6,613 nucleotides of DNA, taken from NCBI GenBank assembly GCA_936943315.1, contig CAKZJM010000109.1:1-6613 (forward strand), in the 5' to 3' direction. This document shows positions 1 to 5,418 of the stretch, piece after piece. How positions within the stretch are numbered: the stretch's first letter is position 1; every line of letters starts with the position of its first letter. Below the pieces are notes generated by a model. That model did no database searches, was not told the origin of the DNA, and saw only the letters and a list, made by a program, of their open reading frames with translations. This DNA is from an uncultured Methylophilus sp. GTDB lineage: Bacteria > Pseudomonadota > Gammaproteobacteria > Burkholderiales > Methylophilaceae. Both the position numbers and the translations under genes were made by a program.

Positions 1-22
1 TCCGGCCTACGCCGGAATGACG
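1..22. repeat. REP-like palindromic repeat, cut by the left edge
   Basis: Positions 1-6 (tccggc) and 11-16 (gccgga) are perfect inverted repeats around a ctac loop, followed by the tail atgacg. Palindromes of this style, with a gccggaatgacg tail, are familiar dispersed intergenic repeats in many proteobacterial genomes. That is general knowledge, not a search result. The element probably begins a few bases before the window. A degenerate half copy (atgccggaatcacg, 12 of 14 bases matching positions 9-22) lies at 105-118. It could also be the terminator hairpin of the preceding gene, although no T-tract directly follows it. Confidence 0.5.
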
Positions 23-59
23 ATTTGTTGCTTAGCCAACCGGTTCTGCAAAACATCCA

Positions 60-89
60 TTTCGCAGGCGCAGAGCTTGCTCTGCGAAA
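60..89. repeat. Intergenic inverted repeat / potential hairpin
   Basis: Positions 69-76 (cgcagagc) and 79-86 (gctctgcg) form an 8-base perfect inverted repeat with only tt between the arms. An alternative outer pairing joins 60-66 (tttcgca) with 83-89 (tgcgaaa). In RNA the inner form would close with a slightly larger loop. No T-run follows, so it is not a standard terminator. It lies between the two REP-like half copies and may be part of the same repeat unit or a separate dispersed element. Function unknown. Confidence 0.4.
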
Positions 90-177
90 CCCTTGTTACA
101 CTCCATGCCGGAATCACGGTGCCATAAAATCCTTTTCACCAAATCAACGCTCATTATCCTCGAATCACACCCTGCCG

Positions 178-205
178 TTTATTCTTCTCCCGCCTGTGCT
201 AGAAT
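178..205 (+). promoter_or_regulatory. Candidate sigma-70 promoter of yajC-secD-secF (extended -10)
   Basis: TAGAAT at 200-205 matches the -10 consensus at 5 of 6 positions and is preceded by TG plus one base (197-199), giving an extended -10. The best -35 is weak: tttatt at 178-183, with a 16-base spacer. An extended -10 commonly compensates for a poor -35. Transcription would start near 212, leaving a leader of about 30 bases that carries the Shine-Dalgarno aggaa (231-235). A small hairpin (cgag-ttat-ctcg, 208-219) spans the predicted start. Confidence 0.5.
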
Positions 206-243
206 CGCGAGTTATCTCGTAGATTGATTCAGGAACACAGTAT

Positions 244-558
244 ATGTTTATCAGCAACGCCTATGCGGCCAGCGCCCCCGCCACCGACATCATGAGTTTT
301 TTACCCATGGTGGTGATTTTCGTCTTGTTTTACTTTATGTTGATCCGCCCGCAAATCAAACAGGCCAAACAGCATAAAACCATGCTGGAAACACTGAAAA
401 CAGGTGATGAAGTGGCCACCACAGGCGGTATTGTCGGCAAGGTGACCAAAGTGGGTGAAAACTTTGTCAGCATTGAAATTGCAGTCAACACCGTGGTGAA
501 TGTGCAGAAACACACCGTACAAACATTGTTGCCTCCAGGCACCCTAAAATCCATTTAA
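244..558 (+). CDS. yajC: Sec translocon accessory subunit YajC
   Basis: 104 residues, close to the 110 of E. coli YajC. A short N-terminus (MFISNAYAA...) leads into one hydrophobic segment at about residues 17-35 (FLPMVVIFVLFYFMLIRP). This is followed by the conserved cytoplasmic part with RPQ, then GDEVATTGG and VGKVTKVGENF, all YajC hallmarks. YajC is a single-pass inner-membrane protein that associates with SecDF and with the SecYEG/YidC holotranslocon. It is not essential in E. coli. The ATG start is supported by aggaa 8 bases upstream. It is the first gene of the yajC-secD-secF set, with secD starting 58 bases after its stop. No terminator-like structure is visible between them, so co-transcription from the promoter near 200 is expected. 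Confidence 0.96.
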   Translation: MFISNAYAASAPATDIMSFLPMVVIFVLFYFMLIRPQIKQAKQHKTMLETLKTGDEVATTGGIVGKVTKVGENFVSIEIAVNTVVNVQKHTVQTLLPPGTLKSI

Positions 559-616
559 TCAGACCATTTAAACAAACCAAGACCAACGTGTCTTTCATTC
601 CGACCAAGAGTTTCTT

Positions 617-2446
617 ATGAACCGTTATCCGATATGGAAATTCGTGCTGATCGGCACAGTGTTTATCATTGGCCTGCTCTACACGATCCCAAACTTTTTT
701 GGTGAATCCCCGGCGGTACAAATCAGCCCGGCCAAAACCTCACTCAAGCTTGATGAGGGCTTGTTACAGAAAGTGGAAAGCACACTGAAGCTGGCGAACA
801 TTCCATTTGACGGTTTGTTTATGGATGCCAGCGGCGTCAAAGTGCGTTTTGCCAATACGGATACGCAATTGCTGGCGAAAGACAAGCTGGTGGCTAACCT
901 TGGTAAAGACTATACCGTGGCGCTCAACCTGGTACCACAAACGCCCAACTGGCTGCAAAGCATCGGTGCCAAACCGATGTATTTGGGCCTGGACCTGCGT
1001 GGTGGCGTGCACTTTCTGCTGCAAGTGGACATGAAAGCGGCGCTGGATAAGGCGGCTGAAAGCACGGTGGGTGACTTCCGCATGTCGTTGCGTAAGGAAA
1101 AAATCAACTACTACGGCATTGAGCGTCAAGGCCAGGTGGTGGTGGTGAAGTTTGAATCAGAAGCTGAAGCGACCAAGGCCCGCAACCTGCTGGCAAAAGA
1201 TTTCTCTGACCTGACCTACAAAATTTCCGGCAGTGACAAAGACTTTAGCCTGACTGCCAGCATGAGCGTGATGGCGCAAAAACGCATTCAGGAATTTGCG
1301 CTCAAGCAAAACCTGCAAACACTGCATAACCGGATTAACGAACTGGGCGTGGCTGAGCCTATCGTGCAACAACAAGGCTTGGACCGCATTGTGGTGCAAT
1401 TACCTGGTGTGCAGGATACGGCCAAAGCCAAGGAAATCCTGGGCCGTACTGCGACACTGGAAATCCGCATGGTGGATGAAGAAAAATCCGACATGGCGAC
1501 CTTGCAAAAAGCCCAGACCGGTCAGGTGCCGTTTGGCGATGAGTTATTTGCTGACCGCGAAGGCCGCCCGGTGCTGGTGAAAAAGAACGTGGTGCTGACA
1601 GGTGACCGTATCACTGATGCAGGCCCTGGCGTCAACGGCCAGAATGGTGCTTCTGTGGTCAACGTGACCCTGGATGGCCGCGGTGCTGGCATCTTTAAAA
1701 ATGTGACACGTGAAAACGTGGGTAAGCGCATGGCGATTTTGCTGATTGAAAAAGGCAGCACTGAAGTCATTACCGCGCCAGTCATCAATGAAGAAATTGG
1801 TGGAGGCCGCGTACAGATTTCCGGCATGACCAATGCACAGGAAGCCACAGATATTTCGCTGTTGCTGCGCGCAGGTGCACTGGCAGCGCCGATGGAAATC
1901 ATCGAAGAACGTACTGTGGGCCCGAGTATGGGTGAAGAAAACATTAGACGCGGCGTGCATTCTACGTTGTGGGGCTTTGCTGCCATTGCCGTGATGATGA
2001 TTGTGTATTACCTGGTGTTTGGCGGCGTGTCAGTGATGGCCTTAGGTGTGAACCTGCTCTTATTGGTAGCGATTCTTTCCATGTTGCAAGCCACCCTCAC
2101 CCTGCCTGGCCTGGCGGCGATTGCGCTGGCACTGGGCATGGCGATTGATGCCAACGTGTTGATCAACGAGCGTATCCGTGAAGAGCTGCGTAACGGCAAC
2201 ACGCCGCAAGCAAGCATCCACGCCGGTTATGACCGTGCGTTTGACACCATCCTCGACTCCAACGTGACCACACTGATTGCAGGTCTGGCCCTGTTTATGT
2301 TTGGTACCGGCCCGATTAAAGGCTTTGCGGTGGTCCACGTGCTGGGGATCATGACTTCTATGTTTAGCGCGGTGCTGGTTTCACGTGCATTGGTCAATCT
2401 CTTGTATGGCTACCGCCGCAAGATTGAGAAATTGCACATCGGTTAA
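617..2446 (+). CDS. secD: Protein translocase subunit SecD
   Basis: 609 residues, against 615 in E. coli SecD. SecD and SecF together form an RND-type membrane complex that uses proton flow to pull exported proteins to the periplasmic side after SecA-driven translocation. Visible parts: TM1 at about residues 9-28, then GLDLRGG at 124-130, a large periplasmic P1 region to about 445, the GPSMG motif at 435-439, and five TM segments between about 448 and 597. TM4 holds the proton-relay motif AIDANVLINERIREE; its Asp511 corresponds to E. coli Asp519, which is required for proton-driven function. The arrangement is full length with no frame damage. The ribosome site is weak (aagag about 7 bases before the ATG), but the start gives the expected short cytoplasmic N-terminus (MNRYPIWK). 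secF follows after 29 bases. Confidence 0.97.
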   Translation: MNRYPIWKFVLIGTVFIIGLLYTIPNFFGESPAVQISPAKTSLKLDEGLLQKVESTLKLANIPFDGLFMDASGVKVRFANTDTQLLAKDKLVANLGKDYTVALNLVPQTPNWLQSIGAKPMYLGLDLRGGVHFLLQVDMKAALDKAAESTVGDFRMSLRKEKINYYGIERQGQVVVVKFESEAEATKARNLLAKDFSDLTYKISGSDKDFSLTASMSVMAQKRIQEFALKQNLQTLHNRINELGVAEPIVQQQGLDRIVVQLPGVQDTAKAKEILGRTATLEIRMVDEEKSDMATLQKAQTGQVPFGDELFADREGRPVLVKKNVVLTGDRITDAGPGVNGQNGASVVNVTLDGRGAGIFKNVTRENVGKRMAILLIEKGSTEVITAPVINEEIGGGRVQISGMTNAQEATDISLLLRAGALAAPMEIIEERTVGPSMGEENIRRGVHSTLWGFAAIAVMMIVYYLVFGGVSVMALGVNLLLLVAILSMLQATLTLPGLAAIALALGMAIDANVLINERIREELRNGNTPQASIHAGYDRAFDTILDSNVTTLIAGLALFMFGTGPIKGFAVVHVLGIMTSMFSAVLVSRALVNLLYGYRRKIEKLHIG

Positions 2447-2475
2447 TCACTGTCATCACCTATTGAGTACAGATT

Positions 2476-3420
2476 ATGGAATTATTCAGAATTAAAAAAG
2501 ACATCCCGTTCATGAGTTACGGGCGTCTGACCACCTCAATCTCGCTAATTACATTTGTATTGGCGATTTTCTTCCTGCTGCATCGCGGCTTGAACTACGG
2601 TGTCGATTTCACGGGCGGGACAGTGATGGAAGTGCACTATCCTAAAGCGGCCAATATTGAACAAATCCGCCAGGTGATGGATGCCGTCGGTCTGAAAGAC
2701 GTGACGGTACAAAATTTTGGCTCCAGCCAGGATGTGTTGATCCGCTTGCCTGTCAAAAAAGAATTATCGATTGCCCAGCTCTCTGAAAAAATCTCTACCG
2801 CCCTCAAAGGCGCAGATGCAGGCGCTGAAGTGCGCCGTGTAGAATCGGTTGGCTCCCAGGTGGGCGAAGAGTTATATGAAAACGGCGCACTGGCATTGTT
2901 GCTGGTGTGCGCGGGCATTATGGGTTATCTGGCCTTGCGTTTTGAATGGCGTTTTGCAGTAGCGGCGATTATCGCCAACATGCACGATGTCATTATCATT
3001 CTGGGTTTCTTCGCCTTTTTTCAATGGGAGTTTAACCTGACGGTACTCGCAGCGATTTTGGCGGTGTTGGGTTACTCCGTGAACGAGTCCGTGGTGGTAT
3101 TTGACCGGGTACGCGAAAACTTCAAAAAAATGCGCAAGGCAACTGCGGTGCATGTGATTGATAACGCGATCACGCGCACCATGTCACGCACCATCATCAC
3201 CCACTTGATGACGCAAACCATGGTCTGCTCCATGCTGTTTTTTGGCGGCGAGACCTTGCATAACTTCTCACTGGCCCTGACCATTGGTATTTTATTCGGC
3301 ATTTACTCTTCAGTGCTGGTCGCTTGCCCGATTGCCATGTGGCTAGGCGTCAACCGTGCCAACCTGATTGGCGACACCGAGAAAAAACCTAAAGAAGACG
3401 AGGCTGCCGTCGCACCTTAA
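2476..3420 (+). CDS. secF: Protein translocase subunit SecF
   Basis: 314 residues, close to E. coli SecF (323). It is the partner of SecD in the proton-driven SecDF complex. TM1 lies at about residues 18-36, followed by the SecF signature GVDFTGG (42-48) and a short periplasmic P4 region to about 132. Five more TM segments follow. The TM4 motif YSVNESVVVFDRVREN carries Asp210, equivalent to the functionally important E. coli Asp213. Residues 234-256 contain the conserved RTIITHLMT stretch. The C-terminus is a short charged tail rich in Lys and Glu. The Shine-Dalgarno is poor, so translation may be coupled to secD, which ends 29 bases upstream. A strong terminator follows 22 bases after the stop, making secF the last gene of this unit. 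Confidence 0.97.
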   Translation: MELFRIKKDIPFMSYGRLTTSISLITFVLAIFFLLHRGLNYGVDFTGGTVMEVHYPKAANIEQIRQVMDAVGLKDVTVQNFGSSQDVLIRLPVKKELSIAQLSEKISTALKGADAGAEVRRVESVGSQVGEELYENGALALLLVCAGIMGYLALRFEWRFAVAAIIANMHDVIIILGFFAFFQWEFNLTVLAAILAVLGYSVNESVVVFDRVRENFKKMRKATAVHVIDNAITRTMSRTIITHLMTQTMVCSMLFFGGETLHNFSLALTIGILFGIYSSVLVACPIAMWLGVNRANLIGDTEKKPKEDEAAVAP

Positions 3421-3433
3421 GCAGCATCTACGC

Positions 3434-3461
3434 TTGATTTTTAGCCACTGGTGGGTACACT
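3434..3461 (+). promoter_or_regulatory. Possible promoter of the CorB-like gene, overlapping the secF terminator
   Basis: TTGATT (3434-3439, 4 of 6 to the -35 consensus) and TACACT (3456-3461, 4 of 6 to the -10 consensus) are separated by 16 bases. The -10 lies in the loop and 3' arm of the terminator hairpin. A start near 3467-3469 would begin just after the hairpin, so the new transcript would not contain it. This is an inference from consensus matching only. The alternatives are readthrough from secF or a promoter inside secF. Confidence 0.28.
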
Positions 3462-3478
3462 AGTGGCTTCTTGTTTTT
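3443..3478 (+). terminator. Intrinsic terminator after secF
   Basis: The arms agccact (3443-3449) and agtggct (3462-3468) pair perfectly. The stem continues through a G-U pair (3450/3461) and gtg/cac (3451-3453 with 3458-3460), giving 11 pairs closed by a ggta tetraloop. The T-rich tail tcttgttttt (3469-3478) follows at once. This is a textbook Rho-independent terminator, 22 bases after the secF stop. Confidence 0.85.
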
Positions 3479-3490
3479 AACCCCACACTT

Positions 3491-4762
3491 TTGGACAATA
3501 TCCCCTTAAGCTGGCAGATTGGTCTGCTACTGCTCTTGCTGTCTTTTACGGCTTTTTTCTCCATTGCCGAAACCAGTTTGATGTCGCTCAACCGCTACCG
3601 CATGCGACATCTGGCCAAAGAAGGCCACCGCGGCGCCAAACTGGCCAGCCGTCTCATTGCACAAACCGACAAAACCCTGGGCGCCATTTTGCTCGGCAAT
3701 ACACTGTGTATCGTCGGTTCTTCTACCCTCGAAGTCGTCATTTCGGAACGCCTGTTTGGCGAAGGCGATTACGTACTGATGTTTGGCTCACTGGCCATCA
3801 CCTTTGCCATCCTCGTGTTTAGCGAGATCTCCCCTAAGGTGATTGCAGCCGCGCACGCCGAAAAGCTTGGCTTCGCCAGTAGTTACCTGTTATATCCATT
3901 GTTGTGGTTATTCAACCCGGTGGTCTGGTTTGTCAATTTATTTGTCAAAGCCTTTCTCAAAGTGCTGGGTGTACGCATTAACTTTAATGGCGAAGCCCAG
4001 GCAGTGACCACCGAAGAATTGCGTAGCATCGTGAGTGATGCCGGGCAATATATTCCCTCGCAAAGCCGCACCATCCTGCTCAACCTGCTGGATCTGGAGG
4101 ACATCATTGTGGACGATGCCATGACGGCGCATACCATGGTGGAGTTTGTCGACCTGGATCATCCGATTGAGCAAATTGTGGAGCAACTGGTACGCAGCCA
4201 TCACTCCCGCCTGCCAGTGCGGCAGGGTGATCATGAAGACATTGTCGGCATTTTGCATGTACGTAAAATATTGCCGCTCTTACGTGACTTTCACATTGGC
4301 AAAGCCCCTACCAAATCCCTGCTGCAGGCCGCCATGAGCCTGCCCTACTACATTCCTTCTGGTACGCCGCTCTATACTCAATTACAGCAGTTCCAGAAAC
4401 GCCATGAACGCATTGCGCTGGTCGTGGACGAATATGGCGAGTTTAAAGGCCTGCTGACGCTTGAGGATATCCTTGAGGAAGTCGTCGGTGAGTTCACCAC
4501 CCAGTCACCCGAACATACCAGCCACTTTCACCAGCATGAAGACGGCAGTTGGCTGGTGGATGGCAGCAGCCTGTTACGCGACCTGAACCGAAAATTGAAA
4601 CTCTCCCTGCCAACTGATGGTCCACGCACATTGAATGGTTTAATTCTTGAGCATTTCGAAGGCATTCCAGAGCCAGACACCAGCTTTAAAATAGGCGATC
4701 ACAAGCTGGAAATCCTCGATGTACAAGACCGCATCGTCAAACGCGTCAAAATTTATCTTTAA
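3491..4762 (+). CDS. HlyC/CorC-family (CorB/YfjD-like, CNNM-related) membrane protein
   Basis: 423 residues, with the length and domain order of E. coli YfjD / Salmonella CorB. Members are divalent cation (Mg2+) transporters or efflux proteins of the inner membrane. The DUF21/CNNM domain (about 1-165) has four hydrophobic segments near 8-27, 62-82, 94-112 and 132-152. The motifs SIAETSLMSLNRYR (24-37), LLGN (67-70) and FSEISPK (110-116) hold the Ser, Asn and Glu112 positions that line the Mg2+ site in characterised relatives. A CBS pair covers about 200-335, with LVVDEYGEFKGLLTLEDILEEVVGEFTT (310-337) very typical of the family. The CorC_HlyC domain is about 345-423. The TTG start is chosen because MDNIPLS matches the usual family N-terminus and an in-frame stop lies at 3461; the next Met (residue 31) would delete TM1. 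No Shine-Dalgarno is visible. In the first CBS repeat the usual MxPR is MTAH (211-214). Substrate is unproven. Confidence 0.9.
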   Translation: MDNIPLSWQIGLLLLLLSFTAFFSIAETSLMSLNRYRMRHLAKEGHRGAKLASRLIAQTDKTLGAILLGNTLCIVGSSTLEVVISERLFGEGDYVLMFGSLAITFAILVFSEISPKVIAAAHAEKLGFASSYLLYPLLWLFNPVVWFVNLFVKAFLKVLGVRINFNGEAQAVTTEELRSIVSDAGQYIPSQSRTILLNLLDLEDIIVDDAMTAHTMVEFVDLDHPIEQIVEQLVRSHHSRLPVRQGDHEDIVGILHVRKILPLLRDFHIGKAPTKSLLQAAMSLPYYIPSGTPLYTQLQQFQKRHERIALVVDEYGEFKGLLTLEDILEEVVGEFTTQSPEHTSHFHQHEDGSWLVDGSSLLRDLNRKLKLSLPTDGPRTLNGLILEHFEGIPEPDTSFKIGDHKLEILDVQDRIVKRVKIYL

Positions 4763-4764
4763 AA

Positions 4765-4800
4765 GCGGGATTTCTCCCGCATCCAGCTCTTGAATTTTTT
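4765..4800 (+). terminator. Hairpin with displaced T-tract after the CorB-like gene
   Basis: gcggga (4765-4770) and tcccgc (4775-4780) pair perfectly around a tttc loop, two bases after the stop codon. The T-run (4795-4800) comes 14 bases later instead of directly after the stem, so this is not an ideal intrinsic terminator. It could act as a weak terminator or as a 3'-end stabilising hairpin. The T-run also belongs to a promoter-like sequence for clpS. Confidence 0.4.
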
Positions 4801-4818
4801 ACTACAAGGCGCAAAATA
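4790..4818 (+). promoter_or_regulatory. Possible clpS promoter
   Basis: TTGAAT (4790-4795, 4 of 6 to the -35 consensus) is followed 17 bases later by the poor -10 aaaata (4813-4818). The predicted start near 4825 leaves a leader of about 20 bases before the clpS ATG. The main support is that the same 11-base string TTGAATTTTTT recurs at 5301, upstream of clpA. The -10 is weak. Confidence 0.25.
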
Positions 4819-4843
4819 AGTCCTAAGACAGGTATACAAAACT

Positions 4844-5155
4844 ATGGTAAGACCAAAGCGTGAAGGTGATTTGGCTCTTGAGTCCCAAGTGGCCAAACCC
4901 AAACCTCCCGAATTATTCAAGGTGTTGTTGCTCAATGACGACTACACCCCCATGGAGTTCGTCGTGGCCGTCATCGAGCGTTTTTTTAACAAGTCCCGTG
5001 AACAAGCCACGCAAATCATGCTCAAAGTACATACAGAGGGCATGGGCGTGTGTGGCGTATACCCACAAGATATCGCAGAGACCAAGATGCATCAGGTACT
5101 GGACTCTGCCCGCGAAGCACAGCATCCTTTGCAATGTGTGATCGAGGCCGCCTGA
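4844..5155 (+). CDS. clpS: ATP-dependent Clp protease adaptor ClpS
   Basis: 103 residues, against 106 in E. coli. ClpS is a cytosolic adaptor that recognises N-terminal Leu, Phe, Tyr or Trp (N-degrons) and delivers these substrates to ClpA-ClpP. A flexible N-terminal extension (residues 1-22) leads into the folded core KVLLLNDDYTPMEFV. Asn31, Asp32, Asp33 and Met37 correspond to the E. coli pocket residues Asn34, Asp35, Asp36 and Met40. His63 in LKVHTEG matches His66. The MLKVHTEGMGVCGVYPQDIAETK block and the C-terminal HPLQCVIE are classic ClpS sequence. All binding residues I can check are present, so it should be functional. The ATG has only a weak acaggt upstream. clpA, its partner, follows after an unusually long 263-base gap. 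Confidence 0.97.
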   Translation: MVRPKREGDLALESQVAKPKPPELFKVLLLNDDYTPMEFVVAVIERFFNKSREQATQIMLKVHTEGMGVCGVYPQDIAETKMHQVLDSAREAQHPLQCVIEAA

Positions 5156-5418
5156 TCATTGTAAAGTTATTTTGAGAATACAAGGCAAATACACTGACAT
5201 TCTCTTGGTTCAATTTACAGATCAGAGTGGTAGCATGACAGTGAGAGGTTTCGGCTAGGCTTGACTCATATAAATTTGAGCAAATAGCAACATCGGGCCA
5301 TTGAATTTTTTGTAGAAAAGCACGATAACAATAAAACAGACCAGTTTTGCCAGAGTGCATGGATGTCATCTGTGAATGAGGCGTTTTTTTGTAGTGTAGT
5401 GTATTAAGGAAAGTCATC
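5156..5418. other. clpS-clpA intergenic region, AT-rich, no gene seen
   Basis: About 38% GC by hand count over 5161-5410. I see no convincing ORF on either strand. Contents: a weak 6-base inverted repeat gagaat/attctc (5174-5179 and 5199-5204), a small imperfect hairpin ctca...tgag (5265-5280), a promoter-like element at 5301-5329, a run of seven T at 5384-5390, and a short tandem gtagt-gtagt-gta at 5391-5403. The clpA Shine-Dalgarno aagga is at 5406-5410. No clear terminator hairpin separates clpS from clpA, so readthrough plus a second promoter is the simplest reading. A small RNA cannot be excluded. Confidence 0.5.
5301..5329 (+). promoter_or_regulatory. Possible clpA promoter
   Basis: TTGAAT (5301-5306, 4 of 6) and GATAAC (5324-5329, 4 of 6) are spaced by 17 bases, the optimum for sigma-70. 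The predicted start near 5336 gives a leader of about 80 bases. The element repeats the TTGAATTTTTT string found upstream of clpS. I saw no heat-shock-type CCCCAT -10. Confidence 0.35.

Noticed and set aside
25..222. 65-codon forward ORF in the upstream gap
   Set aside because: It overlaps the palindromes and the extended -10 promoter, has no Shine-Dalgarno, and its product resembles no family I know.
1522..1986. 154-codon reverse ORF inside secD
   Set aside because: It is antisense to the highly conserved secD P1/TM2 region. Its Ser/Pro/Thr-rich product is what antisense translation of this GC pattern gives.
3581..3583. Internal ATG as the start of the CorB-like gene
   Set aside because: It would delete TM1 and the conserved AETSL motif of the DUF21 domain; the TTG at 3491 gives the family-typical N-terminus.
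4789..4815. Sigma-32 heat-shock promoter before clpS
   Set aside because: cttgaa resembles the sigma-32 -35, but no CCCCAT-like -10 follows at the right spacing.
5174..5204. Terminator after clpS from the gagaat/attctc inverted repeat
   Set aside because: Only six pairs with a 19-base unpaired gap and no T-run after it; too weak to call.
5382..5390. gcg followed by seven T as an intrinsic terminator before clpA
   Set aside because: I could not find a GC-rich stem immediately upstream of the T-run.
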